From contig RDZE01000014.1 of NCBI GenBank assembly GCA_004293905.1, positions 1-64,000 on the forward strand: 64,000 nucleotides of DNA. Direction: 5' to 3'. The notes beneath the pieces were generated by a model. The model did no database searches, had not been told where the DNA came from, and worked only from the letters and a program-made list of their open reading frames with translations. How positions within the stretch are numbered: position 1 is the first letter of the stretch; each line of letters opens with the position of its first letter. Of the stretch, positions 44,249 through 52,086 are shown in pieces. This DNA comes from Cytophagales bacterium (lineage in GTDB: Bacteria > Bacteroidota > Bacteroidia > Cytophagales > Microscillaceae). A program made the translations under genes and the position numbers.

Positions 44249-44803
44249 ATGAATGAAATACAACTCATAGAAGCCTGCAAAAATCAGGACGCCATCGCAC
44301 AAAGAAAAGTATATGAAAAACATGCTTCAAAAATGTATGCAGTATGTTTGAGATACTTAAAAAGCGATGCCGAAGCCGAAGATATACTTACACAAGGATT
44401 CTTAAAAGTATTTAGCAAAATAAACCTTTATAAAGGAGAGGGTAGTTTTGAAGGCTGGATAAGACGCATCATGGTCAATGAATGTCTGAACCACCTGCGC
44501 CGCACACGCGCCATGCTGATGACCGTAAGCATAGAAAAAGCGCAATACTATGAAGCAGACAGCACAGATACCTTGCATCAATTAGAAGCCGAAGCACTCA
44601 TGGAATGCCTACAACGACTCCCCGATGGCTACAGAACAGTCTTCAACCTATATGCCATAGAAGGTTATTCGCACAAAGAAATTGCAGAGTTAATGAATAT
44701 TTCAGAGGGGACTTCAAAATCACAACTTTCAAGAGCAAGAGAATTACTAAAAAAATACATTAAAGACATTGAAAAAACTTCAAATATATCGCGAAATGCC
44801 TAA
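44249..44803 (+). CDS. RNA polymerase sigma-70 family (ECF) factor
   Basis: 184 residues. Region 2 (VCLRYLKSDAEAEDILTQGFLKVFSKINLYKGEG) and region 4 (YRTVFNLYAIEGYSHKEIAELMNISEGTSKSQLSRARELL) are both clear. Length and lack of regions 1 and 3 mark the extracytoplasmic-function class. It overlaps an anti-sigma-like membrane protein gene by 8 bp and precedes a barrel protein, a likely self-contained envelope-response operon. Confidence 0.92.
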   Translation: MNEIQLIEACKNQDAIAQRKVYEKHASKMYAVCLRYLKSDAEAEDILTQGFLKVFSKINLYKGEGSFEGWIRRIMVNECLNHLRRTRAMLMTVSIEKAQYYEADSTDTLHQLEAEALMECLQRLPDGYRTVFNLYAIEGYSHKEIAELMNISEGTSKSQLSRARELLKKYIKDIEKTSNISRNA

Positions 44804-45494
44804 AAATGAACAATTAGACGAGTTATTTGCCCAAAAATTGGGCAACCTCGAACGAACACCACCCGCTGCACTATGGGCGCAATTGGAAGAGAAAATAGCG
44901 CAACAAAACGCGATGCTCACCACCCATACAACTGCCAAAAAACGACATAGAATTGGTATGGTTTATTGGTCTGCTGCCGCCACTTTTGTAGGTTTGCTGG
45001 TTTGGATAGGAAGCAATTACTATCCGCAAAATAATTCAAACCTCAATTACTCGACAGCAATGGCACAAAAAGCACCTAATCATCAACAAGATAATTTTAA
45101 ACAAGGAAAAATCAATGCCACCCCTTTCAGTCAAATGCCCAATCAAGTACAAATGGCACAAATCACAGAAACGAAAAAAACGCAAAATGAAAAAGTAGAA
45201 AACCTGATAGAAGAGGAAAAAAATAGATTGAATGAAAACCAAAACAACCAATACATAACCCAAGAAACCAACACAAGTACCAAAATAAAAGTAACCGTAA
45301 AAATAAACCATAAAACTGCTAAAAAAGAAAACAATAATATAGTACAAACAACACCCACAACAGACCTGCAAGACATCGTAAGTAAAAAAGACAAAAGAAG
45401 CAAACTAAACAATACCCTACGCGAAATCAATAATATTCGCTTAGGTGAAAGCGAAAAATGGGAACTCTCTAATGTTCAACTTTTGAAAAAATAA
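44796..45494 (+). CDS. Putative anti-sigma factor-like membrane protein
   Basis: About 232 residues from the ATG at 44796 (MPKNEQLDEL). The overlap with the sigma gene stop supports this start, since a longer frame from a TTG at 44769 is less likely. One membrane helix (VYWSAAATFVGLLVWIGSNYY, near residues 50-70) separates a short N-terminal cytoplasmic domain containing LERTPPAALWAQLEEK, common in FecR/anti-sigma-like proteins of this phylum, from a low-complexity periplasmic tail rich in N, Q, T and K. The anti-sigma role is inferred from the operon. Confidence 0.7.
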   Translation: MPKNEQLDELFAQKLGNLERTPPAALWAQLEEKIAQQNAMLTTHTTAKKRHRIGMVYWSAAATFVGLLVWIGSNYYPQNNSNLNYSTAMAQKAPNHQQDNFKQGKINATPFSQMPNQVQMAQITETKKTQNEKVENLIEEEKNRLNENQNNQYITQETNTSTKIKVTVKINHKTAKKENNNIVQTTPTTDLQDIVSKKDKRSKLNNTLREINNIRLGESEKWELSNVQLLKK

Positions 45495-45542
45495 CTATAA
45501 TAAACAATAATAATCATCACACCCTTAAATTATACATTTCTT

Positions 45543-46565
45543 ATGAAAAAGTTCATTCAAAAAACAATCATAGCCCTCAGTGTAGGTATGATTTTCAGCA
45601 CAGCACAATTGGTAAAAGCACAAGACACTATCACCATAGAAGTAGATGAAAAAACCAAAATACTCATCTTTGCTAAAGACCAAGAAGCCTTCGAACGCCT
45701 CAAAAGCCTTGACCTCAATAATATTATAGAAGAAGTAGTAGACGAGCGCACAGGCAATGAAAAAGCCGAAACCATCACTTACCAATATGAAATGAACAAC
45801 AATGGCATTGTACGTACAGAAGTAGTAAAAACCTCTCACAATGATGTCCTCAAAGATATAGAAGATGAAAATGAGGAAGCCTTTAAAGATGACGAGGAAA
45901 CCCGCTCTGACTTTGCACACATGAGCAACAAAATCAGTAAAAAAGGAGTATATTGGATGACTCGCTTCGATTTCGGCTTGAACAACTACTTAGAAAATGG
46001 CTCATTCCCCGAAACAAACAACCAACCTTATGCCTTAGTACCTTTTCAATCGCAGCATGTTTCAGTAGCTTCTATGCTGAAAATAAGAGTTGCAAGAGTA
46101 GGCAAATCGGCTGCTTTCTTACAAACAGGTATAGACCTCACTTGGTATAACTTCCATTTCAGAAAAAGTAACTACATCACCCAAACCGATAATGGAGTAG
46201 TTTTCAGAGATTATTATGCCGAAAACAACAAAGGGCTTAAAGGCAATAAACTCACTACTCTTTACATAGGCGCACCCATTATGCTCAAATGGCAATTTTA
46301 CAACCAAGGACAATACAGACGCACCTTCAATATAGGCATCGGAGGATATGTAGGTTATCTTGTCCATAGTTACAGCAAAATCAATGCTGATGGTGCTAAA
46401 CAAAAAGATTATAGTAATTTTTTCCTCAATAATTTTAGATATGGTTTAGAAGCACAAATAGGCTATGGCGACCTTAGTTTCTTTGCCAAGTACGACCTCA
46501 ACCCTCTTTTTAACCAAGGCAGAGCCCCCGAACTAAACGTCTTCTCCTTCGGTATCAGATTATAA
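45543..46565 (+). CDS. Outer-membrane beta-barrel protein of the sigma operon
   Basis: 340 residues. Signal peptide ending near VKAQD, then an acidic, helical N-terminal region (residues 30-125, with repeated E and D) and a C-terminal barrel-like half (VYWMTRFDFGLNNYL; FNIGIGGYVGYLVHSY; YGDLSFFAKYDLNPLF; ELNVFSFGIRL), ending in an aromatic-hydrophobic last strand. It is the third gene after sigma and anti-sigma genes and ends at a terminator, so it may be the sensed or regulated envelope component. Confidence 0.75.
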   Translation: MKKFIQKTIIALSVGMIFSTAQLVKAQDTITIEVDEKTKILIFAKDQEAFERLKSLDLNNIIEEVVDERTGNEKAETITYQYEMNNNGIVRTEVVKTSHNDVLKDIEDENEEAFKDDEETRSDFAHMSNKISKKGVYWMTRFDFGLNNYLENGSFPETNNQPYALVPFQSQHVSVASMLKIRVARVGKSAAFLQTGIDLTWYNFHFRKSNYITQTDNGVVFRDYYAENNKGLKGNKLTTLYIGAPIMLKWQFYNQGQYRRTFNIGIGGYVGYLVHSYSKINADGAKQKDYSNFFLNNFRYGLEAQIGYGDLSFFAKYDLNPLFNQGRAPELNVFSFGIRL

Positions 46566-46595
46566 TATTCATCAGTAATCCTTCATTCATCACCA

Positions 46596-46625
46596 AACTA
46601 CTCATTTTTTATGGGTAGTTTTTTT
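46596..46625 (+). terminator. Intrinsic terminator of the sigma operon
   Basis: AACTACTCAT (46596-46605) pairs with ATGGGTAGTT (46611-46620; one T-G pair) over a five-T loop, followed by five T residues. Confidence 0.85.
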
Positions 46626-46682
46626 GTTTTCTAACTCAAAAAGAGTAATTTAGTGGTGTTTTATATCAAAAATTTACCCCTT

Positions 46683-49604
46683 ATGAAAATAAAATACTTA
46701 CTACTACTTTCCATAGTGCTTTTGGGTAGCAACAGCCTATTTACTTATGCCCAAACACAAGACAAATATGGACGCACGTATAGTCAAGACCTTTACTACG
46801 AAATGCCTCAAGGTTTGGTAGCGGGCAAAGATTACATACCCAATACCATCATCATAAAATTTAAACCTGAAGCAAAACAACAAACCTCCTCGCAATCTAT
46901 GTATGCGCAGGTTTTCGAAGAAAAATTGAATGCCATTGGTGCAAAAAGTCAAGACTTACAACAAGTATTCCCACAATACAACCACCAAGCGACCCTATCT
47001 CAGTTTTCTTCAGAAAAACACGCAGGCTTGGTAGATATTTCACTCATTTACGAACTGAAATACCAAGGGCAAATGTCCATAGAAGATGCCATTAACACTC
47101 TTTATGACCCCGAAATAATACAATATGCAGAGCCAAGCTATATACACCATCTGCAATATGAACCCAATGACCCTAAATATACCGACAATACACAATTCCA
47201 CCTCAAGCAAATAAAAGCCAACGATGCTTGGAATATTACTAAAGGCGCATCTTCAGTTATCATTGCTATTGTTGATAGTGGTGTAGATTATGAACACGAA
47301 GACATCAATGCCAATATACATATTAACAGTGGCGAAATTGCAAACAATAACATAGACGATGACAACGATGGATACGTGGATAACTACTACGGTGTTGATT
47401 TAGTAGGCGCAGACGGAAATAATCCGAAAACAGACGGAGACCCTCGCCCCGCAGGAGTTGCCTCTGACCACGGAACACACGTAGCTGGTATTGCAGCAGC
47501 AGTAGGTGATAATAATAAAGGAGGTACAGGGGTAGCTTATCAATGCAAAATTATGGCGGTAAAAGTAGGCTCAGATAACGCACAACTCAGCATATACAGA
47601 GGATATGAGGGTATTATTTATGCTGCCAACAAAGGAGCTCAGATTATTAACTGCTCTTGGGGCGGAGGCTCTAATTTATCTTCTCAAAGCGAACAAGATG
47701 CCATTACTTATGCTACACTTACCAAAAACGCCCTTGTAATTGTTGCCGCAGGCAATGACAACTCCAAAGCGGTTAATATAGACCCTCCCGTATATCAATA
47801 TGCCTTCTCCGTAGCAAGTCTTACTAATACTGATGCCAAATCGAGTTTTTCTAACTATGGCGTACTGACCGATATTTCTGCTCCGGGCAGTAGTATCTAT
47901 AGCACCTCTTATAAAACCAATCAATATGTAACCCTCAGCGGAACATCAATGGCGGCTCCTGTAGTAGCAGGTTGTGCTGCCTTAGTAAAAACACAATTCC
48001 CAAGCTATAATGCTATTCAAATTGGAGAACTACTAAGAGTAACCGCAGACAACATAGACACTCAAAATGGTGGCTTCGTAGGGCAATTAGGCGGAGGTCG
48101 TGTCAATATTCACAAGGCACTCACCCAAGCCCCTTCTCCTTCTGTAAGAATGGAAACCCGCACCGTCACAGAAAGTAGCAATACACTAAGTATCAATGCT
48201 AAGTTTATCAATTATCTCACGGCTACTACTGCCCCCGTTACTATAGAAATTACCACCACAGATACAAGTCTTGTAGCTGTTAATAACAGTTATACAAGCC
48301 CTGCTGCTTTAGCTACTTTAGGTAGTTATACGCCTGCTAATTTCACTTTTACAATGAAAAACAGCCTTCCACGCCATGCCATCGTTACTTTCAAAATCAA
48401 ATATACCGCAGGGGCTTATACCGCAGAAGAGTATTTTGTAGTAAAATTAAAAGCAAGCACACACCTAACAGTGGAGAAAAATAAAATAAAAACCACACTT
48501 ACAAGTTATGGTCGTGTCGGGTTTGATGACGATTTTTCGCTTCAGGGCAATGGCTTTATCTACAAAAATCAATCATTGCTGTACTCTATGGGACTATTGA
48601 TAGGCAATAGTAATACAAAAATATCAAACACTGTATTAGCAAGTAGCACAGAGTACAATCATGACCACTTTGTACCTACAAGCAATATCCAAGCCCTCAC
48701 AACCGCTAGCAAAGGCGCAGATTTCCAATACTCTACTGTATTTACAGACAATAATAACGCTCAAAAATTAGGTTTAAGCATTACCCAAAATACCTATGTA
48801 TGGACAAAATTCCCCAATGATAGATTTATCATCATAGAATTTGCTATCAGAAACACCACTGCAAGTACTCTTAGCAATCTTTATGCAGGTTTATTTGCCG
48901 ATTGGGATATCACCGAGAACAATCAAAATGTAAATCAAACAGGTTGGGATGCCGCCACTAAAACGGGTTATATTAGCTCTGCCGATGCCTCTTCTGCTGC
49001 CCCTTTTGCAGGCATACAACTCCTCACCGACGATACACCTAATTATTATGGTATAGACAATAGTGCCACTAATGTAGGCGCACCTTGGGGGTTAAGCGAT
49101 GGTTTTACAATGGCTGAAAAATGGCAATCGCTCTCTTCGGGGATAGGGCGTGAAAGAGCTCCCGCAGGTACTACAGGGCGCGATGTGAGTCATTTGGTCA
49201 GTGCAGGTCCCTTTACTATTGCCGCAGGGCAAACAAAAACCATTGCTTTTGCTATCATTGCCGCCGATAATCTCAATGACCTAAAAGCACAAGCAAGTTA
49301 CACAAAATCAGCCTATGCAGGACAAGCAGTAAGCATCAGTAACCTTGATGACCTCGAGGAAAATAAAAGCGTAAGTATTTATCCAAATCCTACATCGGAA
49401 TTTGTTACTGTACAATCTGCCAAAAAAATTACACAAATTCAATTAACTACATTACAAGGGCAAAACATAACCACACTGCTCCGCAATGCGCAAGACAACC
49501 ATATAGAAATTGCCTTAGGGCATTTGGCAGAAGGCGTATATATATTGCAATTGCTTTTGGAAGATGGAAACACGATACAAGAAAAACTTATTATCAAAAA
49601 ATAA
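46683..49604 (+). CDS. T9SS-exported subtilisin-like serine protease
   Basis: About 973 residues from the ATG at 46683 (MKIKYLLLL), chosen because a signal peptide ending in YAQ directly follows. S8 protease domain with catalytic D198 (IVDSGVDYEHED), H263 (DHGTHVAG) and S422 (SGTSMAAPVVAG). A propeptide-like region precedes it (residues 45-160). After the protease comes a long beta-rich region, then the type A sorting domain at the end (VSIYPNPTSEFVTVQ, then LAEGVYILQLLLEDG and EKLIIKK). It should be exported through the outer membrane by the GldKLMN/PorP system in this same window and be surface-attached or released. Confidence 0.95.
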   Translation: MKIKYLLLLSIVLLGSNSLFTYAQTQDKYGRTYSQDLYYEMPQGLVAGKDYIPNTIIIKFKPEAKQQTSSQSMYAQVFEEKLNAIGAKSQDLQQVFPQYNHQATLSQFSSEKHAGLVDISLIYELKYQGQMSIEDAINTLYDPEIIQYAEPSYIHHLQYEPNDPKYTDNTQFHLKQIKANDAWNITKGASSVIIAIVDSGVDYEHEDINANIHINSGEIANNNIDDDNDGYVDNYYGVDLVGADGNNPKTDGDPRPAGVASDHGTHVAGIAAAVGDNNKGGTGVAYQCKIMAVKVGSDNAQLSIYRGYEGIIYAANKGAQIINCSWGGGSNLSSQSEQDAITYATLTKNALVIVAAGNDNSKAVNIDPPVYQYAFSVASLTNTDAKSSFSNYGVLTDISAPGSSIYSTSYKTNQYVTLSGTSMAAPVVAGCAALVKTQFPSYNAIQIGELLRVTADNIDTQNGGFVGQLGGGRVNIHKALTQAPSPSVRMETRTVTESSNTLSINAKFINYLTATTAPVTIEITTTDTSLVAVNNSYTSPAALATLGSYTPANFTFTMKNSLPRHAIVTFKIKYTAGAYTAEEYFVVKLKASTHLTVEKNKIKTTLTSYGRVGFDDDFSLQGNGFIYKNQSLLYSMGLLIGNSNTKISNTVLASSTEYNHDHFVPTSNIQALTTASKGADFQYSTVFTDNNNAQKLGLSITQNTYVWTKFPNDRFIIIEFAIRNTTASTLSNLYAGLFADWDITENNQNVNQTGWDAATKTGYISSADASSAAPFAGIQLLTDDTPNYYGIDNSATNVGAPWGLSDGFTMAEKWQSLSSGIGRERAPAGTTGRDVSHLVSAGPFTIAAGQTKTIAFAIIAADNLNDLKAQASYTKSAYAGQAVSISNLDDLEENKSVSIYPNPTSEFVTVQSAKKITQIQLTTLQGQNITTLLRNAQDNHIEIALGHLAEGVYILQLLLEDGNTIQEKLIIKK

Positions 49605-49621
49605 CTAAAATTACTTACTCA

Positions 49622-49666
49622 AAACTCCAGTCTATTTCTGAATGAAATCAGATTGGAGTTTTTTTT
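49622..49666 (+). terminator. Intrinsic terminator of the subtilase gene
   Basis: A 12-bp stem (AAACTCCAGTCT at 49622-49633 with AGATTGGAGTTT at 49650-49661; one G-T pair) around a 16-base loop, followed by T residues. Confidence 0.85.
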
Positions 49667-49678
49667 CTAACCAAATTT

Positions 49679-50359
49679 ATGAAAATACAACGATTACAAC
49701 TTTTCACCTCTGCCATAGAATCCTTACAACATTTTTATACAAACGTTCTTGAGCTGCCTTTATTAGAATCGCGACACAATAGATTTGCCTTAAAAGTAGG
49801 GCATTCTTATCTTCAATTTATTCAACAAGAAGATGCATTGCCACCTGCCCAATATCATTTTGCTTTTAATATACCCGCTAACCAGATTGACAATGCCGCA
49901 CAATGGCTACAAGAGAAAAATATTGATTTGATGCAATATGAAGGTAATACCATCATAGATTTTCCTAATTGGAAAGCCAAAGCTCTTTATTTTTTAGACC
50001 CAGCGGGCAATGTAGTAGAGATGATTGCGCGCCAAGACGTTTCTAATGCTCATACACCATTCAATGCAAATTCTCTTTATTCCATTAGCGAAATAGGATT
50101 GCCAGTTCCACAAATTGCTCCTTTTTTTAGTCAATTACAACAATCAACAGAGGTAGAATTATACAGTCACATAAGCAATACAGATACTTTTTGTGCCGCA
50201 GGCAGTCCTGAGGGGTTGTTTATCATTGTTCCTTTGGAACGCAAATGGTTTCCATCGGACATCATCAATCAAATATGCCCATTACAAGTAGAGGTAGAAG
50301 GCTTGAAAAAAGCCCAACTCCATTGGCAAGAATTGGGCTATAGTATAATCTCTGTATAG
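49679..50359 (+). CDS. VOC (glyoxalase/dioxygenase-fold) family protein
   Basis: 226 residues. The N-terminal half has the paired beta-alpha-beta-beta-beta modules of the VOC superfamily: LQLFTSAIESLQHFYTNVLE, SYLQFIQQE, and ALYFLDPAGNVVEMI near residue 105, with the last glutamate in a metal-ligand position. The C-terminal half is less conserved. It could be a lyase, dioxygenase or resistance protein; the substrate cannot be told. It converges with the next gene, six bases apart. Confidence 0.8.
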   Translation: MKIQRLQLFTSAIESLQHFYTNVLELPLLESRHNRFALKVGHSYLQFIQQEDALPPAQYHFAFNIPANQIDNAAQWLQEKNIDLMQYEGNTIIDFPNWKAKALYFLDPAGNVVEMIARQDVSNAHTPFNANSLYSISEIGLPVPQIAPFFSQLQQSTEVELYSHISNTDTFCAAGSPEGLFIIVPLERKWFPSDIINQICPLQVEVEGLKKAQLHWQELGYSIISV

Positions 50360-50365
50360 CAATTA

Positions 50366-51094
50366 TTATTTGTTTGTATCAATTAGGGCATTTTTTTGCC
50401 ATAGTATTTTACCATCATTATTGAAAACAGAAATACCCATAAATTTTTCTTTATTATTGAAAAAAGAATTATTGGCATCGGCACTACCCATTAACATTTG
50501 TCCTTCTGTACCAGCAATTCTGATTCCACGAGTACCATCTTCTAATATGAACATGTGCAGGGCTTCTCCTTGCTCATCGTCCATACCCAATACCAATCTA
50601 TAGCTACCTTCTGTAGTACGTGAAACTCCCAAGCCGCCGCGCTCGTAGCCTTTATCGTCATTGAACATCAAACCCGCCGCATCTACAATTCTTTTTCCTG
50701 TATTAGGGTCAGGGAGTTGGTCGCCCACTAATATTTTGTCGTAGCCTTCCTCATTCAAAAATACAATACCATTGGCACTATGACGATATCCCTTGTACCA
50801 CTCCATATACTTATCTCCTCCTAAATCTTTTGCCCAAGTTTTGGCTACTTTTTCCATATTGGTTCGCACTCTGTCTTTCGAGTAAGGAATAGGGTTGCCT
50901 ATCAAAATTCTATCTCTGCCCAAACTATCTTGAATAATGATACCTTGCGTTCTAATAATATTATCATTGATATCTTTTTTTGTTCTATAGCTGGACAACA
51001 ATAGCATTGCAAAAATAATAGTGCCCGCTAAAATATAGCTTTTCAGTAAATTGATTTGTTGTTGTAATTGTTTGATTTGTTGCAGATTGTCCAT
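50366..51094 (-). CDS. Hypothetical single-pass membrane protein
   Basis: 242 residues. A glutamine-rich coiled start (QQIKQLQQQINLLKS) is followed by one membrane helix (YILAGTIIFAMLLLSSYR, about residues 17-35). The soluble part has repeated motifs of the type GIIIQDSLGRDRILIGNP, YDKILVGDQLPDP, RLVLGMDDEQGE and GIRIAGTEGQMLMG, each a short strand-turn unit. These repeats resemble a small beta-solenoid. No known family is recognised. Confidence 0.65.
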   Translation of the reverse strand: MDNLQQIKQLQQQINLLKSYILAGTIIFAMLLLSSYRTKKDINDNIIRTQGIIIQDSLGRDRILIGNPIPYSKDRVRTNMEKVAKTWAKDLGGDKYMEWYKGYRHSANGIVFLNEEGYDKILVGDQLPDPNTGKRIVDAAGLMFNDDKGYERGGLGVSRTTEGSYRLVLGMDDEQGEALHMFILEDGTRGIRIAGTEGQMLMGSADANNSFFNNKEKFMGISVFNNDGKILWQKNALIDTNK

Positions 51095-51186
51095 GATGAT
51101 GATAATGTATAAGTTTGAATAATTAATAATGATTACTTAACTATTCAGACAATCCAATGATACTAATGGTTGCATGGGTCAGAAAA

Positions 51187-52086
51187 TTAAAACCACAACT
51201 CAGGGGTGAGGTGTGCCTCGAGGTCGTTTTCTACTTTATCGGGTAGGTCGGGGAAAAAATCTATGCCTGTTTTTTTCTCTACTTCATCTATTGTTACCAC
51301 AAAGGTTTCTAAAGTTCTTTGGCTGCCTTCGTTGCGCATCAAAAAAGCGATGGCTTTCACTTCAGGCGGTTCTAAATCCATAATAATTTTATAATAATAC
51401 TCGGGCACAGATATTTTAGCTCTTTTTCCTATTTTCCGAAAATTTCCTCCGTGAAGTACAGGTCCCGTAACGATGTGTAATTTTCCCTCTTCTCGCCTTG
51501 CCCATTTTCGTACAGTACTTTCCAACTTTTCCCAAATACCACGATTAAAGTCGGGTTTTTGAGGGCTCATATTGCTCATAAAAAAAGTTTCTGACATAGC
51601 TTTTTGTGAAAAATGAAAATCGCCTGCGGGTGCTAAATGCCCTTTATCATACCCCGTAGAGCGATAATCTAAAGGGAAAGCAGAACCAGTCAGCACTTTA
51701 GGGTCAGGGCGAAAGTCTTCAGTTCTTTGGGCATCACCTTCCAAATTTTTGCGAGAGAGCGTATAAGCAACCCAAACAGGTTGCTCGTGTTCTTCATTAT
51801 AACAGATAGTATAGTAATTATGTGCAATGACACTTCCTTTTCCTTTGTATTTAGGAAGGTTTTGGGCTTGGTTTTGGGTATGAAAATCATCGGGCAATTC
51901 TAATTCTAAGGGGTTGCGTCCTTCTTCTAAAAAACCGATAAAATAGCTATTAACCCATTTTTTAAACCCTAAAACATCATTTCGGTAGGCATAAGTAAGT
52001 GCGCCCGAAACAATGGCTAAGAGCAACCACTGCCAAGTGAGTGCTCTTTTACGTGGATTGCGTCTTTGTACTTTGGCTTTCATCAT
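51187..52086 (-). CDS. DNA/RNA non-specific endonuclease (NUC1 type)
   Basis: About 300 residues from the ATG at 52086 (MMKAKVQRR); a longer frame to 52197 would run far into the neighbouring gene. A basic N-terminus and one hydrophobic helix (LTWQWLLLAIVSGALTYAY) suggest export or anchoring. The beta-beta-alpha metal nuclease core is GYDKGHLAPAGDF (catalytic histidine in DKGH, the family's DRGH position), followed by FFMSNMSPQKPDFNRGIWEKLE with the metal-binding asparagine and the NRGIW motif. It overlaps the end of the YfhO gene by about 38 bp, suggesting coupled expression. Confidence 0.9.
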   Translation of the reverse strand: MMKAKVQRRNPRKRALTWQWLLLAIVSGALTYAYRNDVLGFKKWVNSYFIGFLEEGRNPLELELPDDFHTQNQAQNLPKYKGKGSVIAHNYYTICYNEEHEQPVWVAYTLSRKNLEGDAQRTEDFRPDPKVLTGSAFPLDYRSTGYDKGHLAPAGDFHFSQKAMSETFFMSNMSPQKPDFNRGIWEKLESTVRKWARREEGKLHIVTGPVLHGGNFRKIGKRAKISVPEYYYKIIMDLEPPEVKAIAFLMRNEGSQRTLETFVVTIDEVEKKTGIDFFPDLPDKVENDLEAHLTPELWF

